49,383 nucleotides of DNA from Oscillospiraceae bacterium (lineage in GTDB: Bacteria > Bacillota > Clostridia > Oscillospirales > Acutalibacteraceae), in NCBI GenBank assembly GCA_902787025.1, contig CADAER010000004.1, positions 1 through 49,383 of the forward strand. Direction: 5' to 3'. Below the pieces are notes generated by a model that made no database searches, was not told the DNA's origin, and was given only the letters and a program-made list of their open reading frames with translations. Below are positions 25,567-33,249 of this stretch, piece after piece (position 1 is the stretch's first letter; each line of letters opens with the position of its first letter). The translations under genes were made by a program, and so were the position numbers.

Positions 25567-27765
25567 TCAGTCGTTGTGTCTGCGGGGCTTTCTGTCGTGG
25601 TTGAAATTCTTGCGGGGACCCGATGAACGGCGTCCGGAATCGGAAACATCGTTTTCGGGAACAAGGCCTTCAACCTCTATGAGAGCCTCTCTGCGCGAGA
25701 AATTGAGTCTGCCCTGGTCATCCTTGGGAAGGACCTTGACAATGATTTCATCGCCGACATTAACAACGTCTTCAACCTTTTCTGTTCTCTTGACATCGAG
25801 CTGGCTTATGTGAACCATGCCCTCTTTGCCGGGAGCGATTTCAACAAACACGCCGAAGCTCATAAGGCGGGTTACGACGCCCTTGTAAATCGCGCCGACT
25901 TCGGGATCGTTCGCGATTGTTTCGATAATATCAATGGCGCGTTTCGCGCAGTCGATATCGGTTGATGAAACATAGATGCTGCCGTCTTCCTCAACATCAA
26001 TCTTGCAGTTGCATTCCGCACAGATTTTCTGAATAACCTTGCCCTGCTTGCCGATGACATCGCCGATCTTTTCGGGGTCAATCTTGGTGGTAAGCATCTT
26101 GGGAGCCCATTTCGAAAGCTCCTTGCGGGGTTCGGGAATTACGGGAAGCATTATCTCGTCAAGAATGTAGCATCTTGCCTTGTAAGTCTTTTCAAGAGCC
26201 TCGCGGATAATTGCGGGAGTAAGGCCGTGAACTTTAAGGTCCATCTGAATAGCGGTGATACCCTTCTTGGTGCCCGCCACTTTGAAGTCCATATCGCCGA
26301 AGAAGTCTTCAAGGCCCTGGATGTCAACCATTGTCATAAAGCGGTCGCCCTCTGTGATAAGACCGCAGGAAATACCCGCAACGGGAGCCTTGATGGGAAC
26401 GCCTGCCGCCATAAGCGAAAGGGTTGAGCCGCAGACGGAACCCTGTGAGGTTGAGCCGTTTGACGAAAGAACTTCGGAAACAAGGCGGATTGTGTAGGGG
26501 AACTCCTCAACCGAGGGAATTACGGGAAGAAGCGCCTTTTCCGCAAGCGCGCCGTGACCGATTTCACGTCTGCCAGGACCTCTTGACGGCTTTGTTTCGC
26601 CTACGGAGTAGGACGGGAAATTGTAGTGGTGGATATATCTCTTGGAATCCTCTTCATCAAGACCGTCGAGCATCTGGTTGTCGCTCATCGGGCCGAGTGT
26701 GGTAACGGTGAGAACCTGAGTCTGACCGCGTGTGAACATACCCGAACCGTGAACTCTGTCAAGCAGGTCTATTTCTGCGTTGAGAGGACGGATTTCGTCA
26801 ATGCCTCTGCCGTCAACGCGCTTGCCGTCATCAAGAAGCCAGCGGCGGACAACATATTTCTGTGTTTTGTAGAGGCAGTCTTCAATTTTTTCTTCCATTT
26901 CGGGATAGATTTCGTCGAACTTTTCGTGAACAGCCTCATAGATGGGCTTGAGTCTTTCATCGCGGACGCGCTTGTCGTCCGTGTCGAGAGCGGCGCGGAT
27001 GTCGTCAATCGCGAAAGCCTTGATTGCTTCGAACATTTCGGGATCGGGATCGTTTGAGGGGAAGTCAACCTTCTCTTTGCCGCATTCCTCGCGGATTTTC
27101 GCGATGAACTCAACAATCTTCTTGTTCTGCTCGTGGGCGAACATAATGCCGTCGAACATCTCGTCGTTTGTAACCTCGTTCGCGCCCGCCTCAATCATGG
27201 CGACGAGTTCGCTTGTGGAAGCGACGGTTACATACATCTGTGATTTCTCACGCTGTTCGAGAGTGGGGTTGATAACATATTCGCCGTCAACAAGACCTAC
27301 AACGGAGCTTGCTACGGGACCGTCCCACGGAATCTCCGAAATGGAGATTGCGACGGAAACGCCCAGCTGAGCCGCGATTTCGGGCTGGCAGTCGGGGTCA
27401 ACGGACATAACTGTCGCGACAACGCCTACATCGTTTCTCATATCCTTGGGGAAAAGAGGACGGATGGGTCTGTCGATAACACGGGAGGCAAGGGTCGCCT
27501 TCTCGCTTGCTTTGCCTTCACGGCGCTGGAACGAGCCGGGAATTCTGCCTACGGAGTAAAGTTTCTCTTCGTAGTCAACGGAAAGCGGGAAGAAGTCCAC
27601 GCCTTCACGGGGCTTCGCAGCCATTGTTGCGGTGCAGAGCACGTTTGTTTCGCCGTAGCGAACAAGGCAGGAACCGCCCGCGAGCTGCGCCATTTTGCCT
27701 ACTTCCACCACGAACGGGCGGCCGGCTATTTCTGTTTCGTACTTTTTGAAGCTTTTAAAAAACAT
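25567..27765 (-). CDS. pnp: Polyribonucleotide nucleotidyltransferase (PNPase)
   Basis: 732 residues, typical length. PNPase degrades RNA 3' to 5' by phosphorolysis and works in mRNA turnover. Two RNase PH domains flank a helical domain; FPSYSVGETKPSRGPGRREIGHGALAEKAL and the second catalytic centre (GDMDFKVAGTKKGITAIQMD) are clear. The C-terminus carries a KH domain (IDPEKIGDVIGKQGKVIQKI) and an S1 domain (GAIYKGVVTRLMSFGVFVEI), then a basic tail ending RKPRRHND. AGAAAGG lies 7 bases before the ATG. It follows rpsO, the classic order, and its leader is a long structured RNA that could mediate autoregulation. Confidence 0.98.
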   Translation of the reverse strand: MFFKSFKKYETEIAGRPFVVEVGKMAQLAGGSCLVRYGETNVLCTATMAAKPREGVDFFPLSVDYEEKLYSVGRIPGSFQRREGKASEKATLASRVIDRPIRPLFPKDMRNDVGVVATVMSVDPDCQPEIAAQLGVSVAISISEIPWDGPVASSVVGLVDGEYVINPTLEQREKSQMYVTVASTSELVAMIEAGANEVTNDEMFDGIMFAHEQNKKIVEFIAKIREECGKEKVDFPSNDPDPEMFEAIKAFAIDDIRAALDTDDKRVRDERLKPIYEAVHEKFDEIYPEMEEKIEDCLYKTQKYVVRRWLLDDGKRVDGRGIDEIRPLNAEIDLLDRVHGSGMFTRGQTQVLTVTTLGPMSDNQMLDGLDEEDSKRYIHHYNFPSYSVGETKPSRGPGRREIGHGALAEKALLPVIPSVEEFPYTIRLVSEVLSSNGSTSQGSVCGSTLSLMAAGVPIKAPVAGISCGLITEGDRFMTMVDIQGLEDFFGDMDFKVAGTKKGITAIQMDLKVHGLTPAIIREALEKTYKARCYILDEIMLPVIPEPRKELSKWAPKMLTTKIDPEKIGDVIGKQGKVIQKICAECNCKIDVEEDGSIYVSSTDIDCAKRAIDIIETIANDPEVGAIYKGVVTRLMSFGVFVEIAPGKEGMVHISQLDVKRTEKVEDVVNVGDEIIVKVLPKDDQGRLNFSRREALIEVEGLVPENDVSDSGRRSSGPRKNFNHDRKPRRHND

Positions 27766-27796
27766 TTTTTTGCCTTTCTGTAAAAATATATTTCCA

Positions 27797-27882
27797 CAGG
27801 CGGCACGGGCTTAGCAATAGCTCCGCAGTCCGTAATCGGCACAGGCTGCCGAGCAACTGCTAAAACCTGAAAATACCGCCTG
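27797..27882 (-). ncRNA. Long base-paired pnp leader element
   Basis: On the minus strand an outer CAGGCGG/CCGCCTG stem encloses a nearly continuous inner stem: TTAGCA-GTT-GCTC-G-GCAG-CC against GG-A-CTGC-G-GAGC-TAT-TGCTAA, with a 12-base loop. It lies 32-117 bases upstream of the pnp ATG. In enterobacteria an RNase III site in the pnp leader drives PNPase autoregulation; the same role here is inferred from position and the double-stranded shape only. Confidence 0.5.
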
Positions 27883-27915
27883 ATAGGATGCTGTTTTTCA
27901 ACAATAATCGTAACA

Positions 27916-27946
27916 GAGCAGGCGGGGTTTTTCGCCCTGCCTGCTC
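27916..27946 (-). other. Stem-loop just after rpsO
   Basis: GAGCAGGC and GCCTGCTC form an eight-base stem with inner GGG/CCC pairing, 10 bases after the rpsO stop codon. There is no U tract on the minus strand, so it is more likely an RNA-processing or stabilising hairpin than a terminator. Confidence 0.5.
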
Positions 27947-27956
27947 CTGAGCAAAC

Positions 27957-28220
27957 TTATTTACGTAAACCGAGTCTCGCGATGATTGAACGGTAGCGCT
28001 CAATGTCAGTCTTCTTAAGGTACTCAAGAAGGTTGCGTCTGTGACCGACCATCTTGTGAAGACCGCGGCGTGAGTGGTTGTCTTTTTTGTGAACTTTAAG
28101 ATGCTCTGTGAGATCCGCTATTCTCTTTGAAAGAACTGCGATCTGAACCTCGGGTGAACCTGTGTCGCCCTCGTGTGTGGCATATTCTGCCATGATTGCC
28201 TGTTTTTCTGCCTGTGTCAT
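27957..28220 (-). CDS. rpsO: Ribosomal protein S15
   Basis: 87 residues, a small-subunit protein that binds the 16S rRNA three-way junction early in assembly. [40 protein letters not shown] and the C-terminal IIARLGLRK are hallmark segments. A GTG at 28229 also opens the frame, but it is part of the ribosome site GAGGTG, so the ATG at 28220 is used, giving the expected length. The leader upstream contains structure suited to S15 autoregulation, and pnp lies downstream as in many bacteria. Confidence 0.97.
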   Translation of the reverse strand: MTQAEKQAIMAEYATHEGDTGSPEVQIAVLSKRIADLTEHLKVHKKDNHSRRGLHKMVGHRRNLLEYLKKTDIERYRSIIARLGLRK

Positions 28221-28232
28221 TGTTTTCACCTC

Positions 28233-28325
28233 ATTTTATTATTTGCCTCGCTCCCAGTGTGCGGCAGGTGATTACCTCCGTAAGAGGTTCAGTCCGCGGA
28301 CCGAGATACGGGCACAGTGCAAAAC
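28233..28325 (-). ncRNA. Structured rpsO leader, candidate S15 autoregulatory RNA
   Basis: Between the promoter and the rpsO start, the minus-strand RNA can form TGTGC/GCACA as a closing stem around two hairpins, one GGTC-CGCG-GACT and one ACCTC-TTAC-GGAGGT. That is a three-way junction, the shape S15 recognises in 16S rRNA and in several known rpsO leaders. Assignment rests on hand folding only. Confidence 0.45.
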
Positions 28326-28327
28326 GG

Positions 28328-28356
28328 AGTATAACACAACTCCCCGTTTTTGTAAA
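28328..28356 (-). promoter_or_regulatory. Promoter of rpsO
   Basis: On the minus strand TTTACA (28351-28356), 17 bases, TATACT (28328-28333), giving a leader of about 100 bases. Confidence 0.7.
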
Positions 28357-28403
28357 GTATTTTTTAAAAATTATTTTTTATTACTTTATAAAGAAAACCC
28401 GCT

Positions 28404-29702
28404 TCAGCTTTCAACAAGGTCCTGTATCTGCTGAATCGCTTTCTTGTATGCGGTGTTGTAGATATTCTGCAAAAAGATGATATCCGTTATGTTGTGTTCC
28501 TTCACAAAAGCGGAAAGCGACTGACTGAAATATCTGTAATCAATCCAGTAGGTGTATTGATAGTGGTCGATGAGGAAGGGAACAAACGCGCAGCCGAAAC
28601 TGTCCTTTATGCAGATGCAGGCGGAGCCGTCGGTTATCTGCGGATTCTCAACAACGCAGAGCTTCGCGTCGCCGTTTACGAAACAGCTGTATTTGCTGTT
28701 CGCAGGGTAACTGTCAACATCCATTATAATAGGCCAGTTTTCGTTCGTTTCGCCGTTCACGTCGGTTATTGTCATTTTATCCGTTCCCATGGGAACATAT
28801 GCCGTTATCGTGTCGGGATTGGCCTTGAGAGCGGCGGAGTTTGTTTCCGAATAGTGCGTTCCCACAAAGCCCTCGAAAGTCTTTGTTCTGAACTGATTCA
28901 GCTGATGCGGTGCTATTCCCTTGAGATTGCAGAAACTCGTGTAAACATAATACGCGCCCAGAGCGGTCCAGTGGTGGTCCGTGCGGAAATAAAGATACTC
29001 GTCGCAGTGGTTTCTCAGAATTTCAAAAGTAGGCACGGTTTTTACGGAGGAGTTCATTTTTCCGTAAATGTATGAAATCGCCTCTCTCTGATCGCTTACG
29101 CCCAGCTCCTTCTGCAAAGCGTCGCTCAGAACGACACCCGAGTTGAGCGGAATAATCATATCATAAACGGTCGCTTTGCCGTCGTATTTCTTCTGCGCTT
29201 CGTTGATGACAGCCGCATACCAGTCGGCGTTCTCCCTGACGAAATAATAGAGCGAGTAGCCCGTGTTGCCGCTTACATAAACGCCGTCTGTCGTTTCGCC
29301 GCCTTCATCGGAAACTATACCGTCGCGCACGGTCTGCGGCTCGGTGGTGGTGACGGGCAGGGTAGCCTCCTCGCCCGCGTCGTCGGGAATTTCATCCGCG
29401 TCCTTTCCCGCGCCGACAATCTTTTCGGCCGTTCTGCCGTAAAGAGCCTTGAAAGAGTTGTTGGCGTTCACAAGCTTTTCACGCGCGGGGAATGTGTCGG
29501 CATACCAGGTCTCAACGCCCGAAAACCAGGTGCCGTCCGCGAGAGTGGAGAATGACATCTTCGGAAATTCGGTGAGCTTGCGCTTTTCAATCTGCGAAAC
29601 GTCGGGACGCTTGAACCAGGCGAGACCGATAACGGTCATGACAGCCATTGTCAGACCGAACACCGCGATTTTTATTAAATTTGCAATTCTGTTGTTTTTC
29701 AT
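28404..29702 (-). CDS. DHHW-family (AlgX/AlgJ-like) extracytoplasmic protein
   Basis: 432 residues with one N-terminal membrane anchor (IAVFGLTMAVMTVIGLAWF) and an extracytoplasmic SGNH-like domain. The family signature is seen in EYLYFRTDHHWTALGAYYVY (near residue 240), preceded by NSFKALYGRTAEKIVG and followed by KDSFGCAFVPFL. A Thr/Glu-rich linker lies at about 115-145. DHHW/AlgJ-like proteins work with an MBOAT acyltransferase to put O-acetyl groups on exported polysaccharides; the MBOAT gene lies 10 bases upstream. The ribosome site is weak (AAGTGTG), consistent with coupling to the upstream gene. Confidence 0.9.
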   Translation of the reverse strand: MKNNRIANLIKIAVFGLTMAVMTVIGLAWFKRPDVSQIEKRKLTEFPKMSFSTLADGTWFSGVETWYADTFPAREKLVNANNSFKALYGRTAEKIVGAGKDADEIPDDAGEEATLPVTTTEPQTVRDGIVSDEGGETTDGVYVSGNTGYSLYYFVRENADWYAAVINEAQKKYDGKATVYDMIIPLNSGVVLSDALQKELGVSDQREAISYIYGKMNSSVKTVPTFEILRNHCDEYLYFRTDHHWTALGAYYVYTSFCNLKGIAPHQLNQFRTKTFEGFVGTHYSETNSAALKANPDTITAYVPMGTDKMTITDVNGETNENWPIIMDVDSYPANSKYSCFVNGDAKLCVVENPQITDGSACICIKDSFGCAFVPFLIDHYQYTYWIDYRYFSQSLSAFVKEHNITDIIFLQNIYNTAYKKAIQQIQDLVES

Positions 29703-29711
29703 AATTCACAC

Positions 29712-31142
29712 TTAAAATCTGAAATAGAGGAAGGGGTTGTATGTATCGCCCGCGAGAGCCATTGATGAAAGAATAAGCAGCGCCGCGGGGTGAACGACAT
29801 CCCATATTCCGTATATAATGCTGACGGGAGCGGAGGTCTGCGATTTTTCGTAAAGAGCCGTTCTTATCTTTTTGCCGAGCGGCAGGCAGGCTATTGCCGA
29901 GAATATAAGCAGTCTGTAATTCGATTTTACCGCAAGTGTTACAGCCTTGCCGCCGAATGAATTGTGATTAAGTCCGAACAAGCCTCTGAGAACCGTGCCG
30001 AGCGACGCGAAATCCTCAAACTTGAAGATAATCCAGCAAAAATAAACAATTATCAGAACAAGGAAAACGCGGACCGCTTTCGGTATGCGTTCAAGTTTTT
30101 CTCCGACAACGAATTTTTCCAGAACAAGGAAGACGAAGAAATACAGTCCCCAGATAACATAGTTCCAGCTCGCCCCGTGCCACAAGCCCGTGAGTCCCCA
30201 GACAACAAAGAGGTTGAAAATCTGCCTTGCCTCACCCTTCCTGTTGCCGCCGAGCGGAATATATACATAGTCGCGGAAGAAGGTCGAGAGCGATATATGC
30301 CATCTGCGCCAGAAATCCGTGACCGAATCGGCTGTATAGGGATAATTGAAGTTCTCGCGGTAGTGGAAGCCGCACATAAGTCCCATACCGATAGCCATAT
30401 CGGAATAAGCGGAGAAATCAAGATAAATCTGCAGCATGAACGCGAAGCCCGCGAGCCATAAGCCGAGCGCGGGAGTTTTCGCGAGTTCCCCCGCCGTTTT
30501 GTCAAAGAACAGGTCCGCGACCGCCGCGCAGGAGTTCGCAAGCACCGCTTTTTTCGCAAGACCGACAGTGAAGCGGCTTATGCCTCTGCCGATTTCCGCG
30601 CGGTTGACCCGACGCGTTAGAATATCCTTTTCAACATCGGAGTAACGCACGATGGGGCCCGCTATGCACTGATGGAAAAGGCAGGCGTAAAGCAGAAGCA
30701 CCCAGAACTTTTTCTGAGCCGCCACCTGACCGCGGTAAACATCCGCGACATAACTGATAAGCTGAAAACTGTAAAAGCTTATGCCTACGGGCAGCGCTAT
30801 TGAAATGACATCCTTCGGGAAACCGAAAATTGATTGCAGGGTTCCGCAGACGAAGCCCGTGTATTTGAAGATTCCGAGCACGAGCAGAACCGAGAACACC
30901 GAAAAGCCCAGCAGAAGCTTACGGTCGGATTTATCGGCGTTTTCAATAAGGCGCGCCGCTCCCCAGCACACGAAAGTATCAAAGAGCAGCAGCAGGAAAT
31001 AGACGGGGCCCGCCCAGCAGTAGAAAAGAACTGAAAAGGCGAGCATCGCCGCGTTTTTATATTCGGTTTTTTTCAGAACAATCTGCGAAAGCAGGTTGAA
31101 CGAAAGAAAAAGAAAGACAAAAAGAAGGCTTGAAAAGACCAT
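29712..31142 (-). CDS. MBOAT family O-acyltransferase (AlgI/DltB-like)
   Basis: 476 residues, polytopic, with the AlgI-type signature: YVADVYRGQVAAQKKFWVLLLY, PIVRYSDVEKDI, DFSAYSDMAIGMGLMCGF, NFNYPYTADSVTDFWRRWH, and the catalytic-histidine segment GLTGLWHGASWNYVIWGLYF (near residue 320). These proteins pass an acyl group, usually acetyl, across the membrane to a surface polymer. With the DHHW partner downstream it forms a two-gene acetylation module. GGGAG lies 7 bases before the ATG. The acceptor glycan is unknown; no polysaccharide synthesis genes are in view. Confidence 0.93.
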   Translation of the reverse strand: MVFSSLLFVFLFLSFNLLSQIVLKKTEYKNAAMLAFSVLFYCWAGPVYFLLLLFDTFVCWGAARLIENADKSDRKLLLGFSVFSVLLVLGIFKYTGFVCGTLQSIFGFPKDVISIALPVGISFYSFQLISYVADVYRGQVAAQKKFWVLLLYACLFHQCIAGPIVRYSDVEKDILTRRVNRAEIGRGISRFTVGLAKKAVLANSCAAVADLFFDKTAGELAKTPALGLWLAGFAFMLQIYLDFSAYSDMAIGMGLMCGFHYRENFNYPYTADSVTDFWRRWHISLSTFFRDYVYIPLGGNRKGEARQIFNLFVVWGLTGLWHGASWNYVIWGLYFFVFLVLEKFVVGEKLERIPKAVRVFLVLIIVYFCWIIFKFEDFASLGTVLRGLFGLNHNSFGGKAVTLAVKSNYRLLIFSAIACLPLGKKIRTALYEKSQTSAPVSIIYGIWDVVHPAALLILSSMALAGDTYNPFLYFRF

Positions 31143-31217
31143 AATTTCTCCCGGTTCAATATCTTCAACTCCGTTTTTCGCGGAGATTCAATGTGATTTT
31201 ACATAATAACCTTGCTT

Positions 31218-31246
31218 ATTTTATAGTAAAAATATACAAATATCAA
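31218..31246 (-). promoter_or_regulatory. Probable promoter of the MBOAT-DHHW operon
   Basis: On the minus strand TTGATA (31241-31246), 17 bases, TAAAAT (31218-31223). The leader then contains a small hairpin CTCCGCG-AAAAA-CGGAG before the MBOAT start. Confidence 0.5.
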
Positions 31247-31285
31247 TACTTTTTCAAAATATTTTCACAAACCTTTTTTCCGATA

Positions 31286-31316
31286 CAAAAACAGCGGAGC
31301 GTAACACTCCGCTGTT
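31286..31316 (-). terminator. Terminator of the aldo/keto reductase gene
   Basis: AACAGCGGAG and CTCCGCTGTT form a ten-base stem with a seven-base loop; on the minus strand it is followed by TTTTTG, 17 bases after the stop codon. Confidence 0.85.
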
Positions 31317-31332
31317 GATATTTCCGCGTGAA

Positions 31333-32463
31333 TTATCCGAGTTCACTCCACGCGCATTGCAGTTTCTCAATAATCGGAAGATTCTGCGGACATTTTGCCT
31401 CGCAGGCACCGCAGCTTATGCATTTATCCGCTCCGTTGCCGTTTCCCTTGATCCGTTTCAGACCCCAGTCGTCAGCGGGATTAAGGTCATAAAGGGAAAT
31501 GTTGTTCCACGCCGAAAAGATTCCGGCGATATTCACTTCATTCGGGCAGGGCATACAGTATTTGCACCCCGTGCAGCCGATTTTCGTGCGGTCAAGATAA
31601 GCCCGGCGCACATTTTCCATAAGCTGCAGTTCGTCCGCGTCCATAACGCCCGCTTCCGCCGTGTCAAAAATACGCAGGTTTTCTTCAATCTGTTCAGCCT
31701 CGTTGCAGCCTGACAGAACAACGGACACCTCCGGATGATTGCATATCCAGCGGAACGCCCACTCCACCGCCGAGCGTTTTACGGGGAAAGCATCATAAAG
31801 AGCCTGCACATTTTGGGGGGCTTTCGACAGTCTTCCGCCGAGCAGACCCTCCATTATAACAACGGGGATTCCTTTTTTGCCCGCGAGTTCAAGACCTTTT
31901 TTACCCGCCTGATTTTCAATATCCATAAAGTTATACTGAATCTGAACCATATCCCAGTCAAAATCATTGAGAATGTATTCAAAATCTTCATAGGAGCCAT
32001 GAAAAGAGAAGCACTTGAAACGGATTTTGCCCTCCCTCTTCATATCATCAAAGAATTCGGGAGCGCCGATGGCTTTGAAGGATTCCCACTCTTTTTTGTT
32101 CAGGCCGTGCATAAGATAAAAGTCAATATGGTCGGTCTGCAGCTTTCTGAGTTCCTCGTCGAGAAGCGCTTCCATACTCGCTCTGTCTTTAACATAGCCG
32201 AGCGGCATCTTTGTCGCAACAGTCACCTTCTCGCGGTATCCGTCTTTCAGCGCCTTGCCCACAACGGTTTCGGATGTTTTATCCAGGTAAACATAGGCTG
32301 TGTCGAGATAATTCACACCGCCGTCAATAGCCTGACGGATAAGAGAAATCGCCTTTTGCTCGTCTATTATGCTGTCGCCCGACGCAGCGCCGTTGAAGCG
32401 CATACATCCGAGACCGAATGCCGAAGCGCTTATTCCGAGCTTTTCCATTTTGCGGTATTTCAT
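31333..32463 (-). CDS. Aldo/keto reductase with C-terminal 4Fe-4S ferredoxin domain
   Basis: 376 residues. The N-terminal 280 form the TIM-barrel reductase: FGLGCMRF, NYLDTAYVYLDKTSE (Asp and Tyr of the tetrad), VTVATKMP (Lys), IDFYLMHGL (His). The C-terminus has two cysteine clusters, CTGCKYCMPCP and CISCGACEAKCP, expected to hold iron-sulfur clusters. This YghZ/ferredoxin-type subgroup is common in anaerobes; the physiological substrate is generally unknown. A GGGGGA ribosome site lies close upstream. It has its own promoter and terminator and so appears monocistronic. Confidence 0.93.
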   Translation of the reverse strand: MKYRKMEKLGISASAFGLGCMRFNGAASGDSIIDEQKAISLIRQAIDGGVNYLDTAYVYLDKTSETVVGKALKDGYREKVTVATKMPLGYVKDRASMEALLDEELRKLQTDHIDFYLMHGLNKKEWESFKAIGAPEFFDDMKREGKIRFKCFSFHGSYEDFEYILNDFDWDMVQIQYNFMDIENQAGKKGLELAGKKGIPVVIMEGLLGGRLSKAPQNVQALYDAFPVKRSAVEWAFRWICNHPEVSVVLSGCNEAEQIEENLRIFDTAEAGVMDADELQLMENVRRAYLDRTKIGCTGCKYCMPCPNEVNIAGIFSAWNNISLYDLNPADDWGLKRIKGNGNGADKCISCGACEAKCPQNLPIIEKLQCAWSELG

Positions 32464-32494
32464 AAAGCATCCCCCGTAATAATTTTATGTTTTA

Positions 32495-32523
32495 ATCATA
32501 GCATACGGAAACGGGAATAACAA
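32495..32523 (-). promoter_or_regulatory. Promoter of the aldo/keto reductase gene
   Basis: On the minus strand TTGTTA (32518-32523), 17 bases, TATGAT (32495-32500), 31 bases before the ATG. Confidence 0.55.
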
Positions 32524-32537
32524 TACAATATTACAAA

Positions 32538-32576
32538 AAAGAAAAATACAGCCGGACCGACCGCTCAGTCCGGCTG
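32538..32576 (-). terminator. Terminator of the glycan-use operon
   Basis: CAGCCGGAC and GTCCGGCTG form a nine-base stem around a ten-base loop. On the minus strand it is followed by TATTTTTCTTTTTT, 17 bases after the MBL gene stop codon. Confidence 0.85.
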
Positions 32577-32592
32577 AAACTCTGCCTTTTTA

Positions 32593-33204
32593 TTACTCAA
32601 GTTCAATTTCTTCGCCTGCGGCGATAATCAGGCGACCCGGCGCGTTGAAGCGTTCCGCGCGCGATTTGTCAAAGAGTCTGCCGGGCGCCATATGGTATGG
32701 AATATTGCGCTTTGCGCCCGCAAGAGCCGCGCACTCAGCCGCCTCGCCGAGGTCCATATTGTAAATTCCGTCACAGCAGAAAAAGGCGTAGTCAATGTTC
32801 CTCTCCGCAAGACGGGTCATCTGCGGGGTTTTGCTCGTGTCTCCCGAAACATAAACCGTAATTCCGTCGGAAAGCGTGAGAATATATCCGACACACTCCT
32901 TGACATTGTGGTTGCGGTTATATCCCGCCTCGACCGCTTCAACCGTAACGAAACCGAACTCAAAGCGGTGATATGTTCCGCCTTCAAGCGCCTCTTTGTA
33001 TGTGATTATCCGACAGCCGGGATTGCGGTTTCCGATCAGATGCGTTGCCGTGTGGTCGGAGTGGGCGTGAGTAATCAGGATTAAATCCGCGGGCTTGTCG
33101 TAGCCCTCTCCCGCGTATGGGTCAATATAGATAACTCTGCCCTGCGCGGTCGTGATTCTCAGACTCCCGTGTCCCTGATAAAGGAGGGTGCCGGTTTTTG
33201 TCAT
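32593..33204 (-). CDS. MBL-fold metal-dependent hydrolase
   Basis: 203 residues of the UlaG/YtnP-like short beta-lactamase fold. Metal ligands are THAHSDHT (near residue 46), the later VYVSGDTSKT Asp, and NIPYHMAPG. The start at 33204 is chosen because GGGGAG lies 7 bases upstream; an ATG 33 bases earlier is not supported. Such small cytoplasmic enzymes open lactones or act as general hydrolases; the position as last gene of a glycan-degradation operon suggests a sugar-derived substrate, which is inference. Confidence 0.88.
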   Translation of the reverse strand: MTKTGTLLYQGHGSLRITTAQGRVIYIDPYAGEGYDKPADLILITHAHSDHTATHLIGNRNPGCRIITYKEALEGGTYHRFEFGFVTVEAVEAGYNRNHNVKECVGYILTLSDGITVYVSGDTSKTPQMTRLAERNIDYAFFCCDGIYNMDLGEAAECAALAGAKRNIPYHMAPGRLFDKSRAERFNAPGRLIIAAGEEIELE

Positions 33205-33249
33205 AATAAATCTCCCCTTATTATTGTTGTTTCGCAATAATCAATGATT

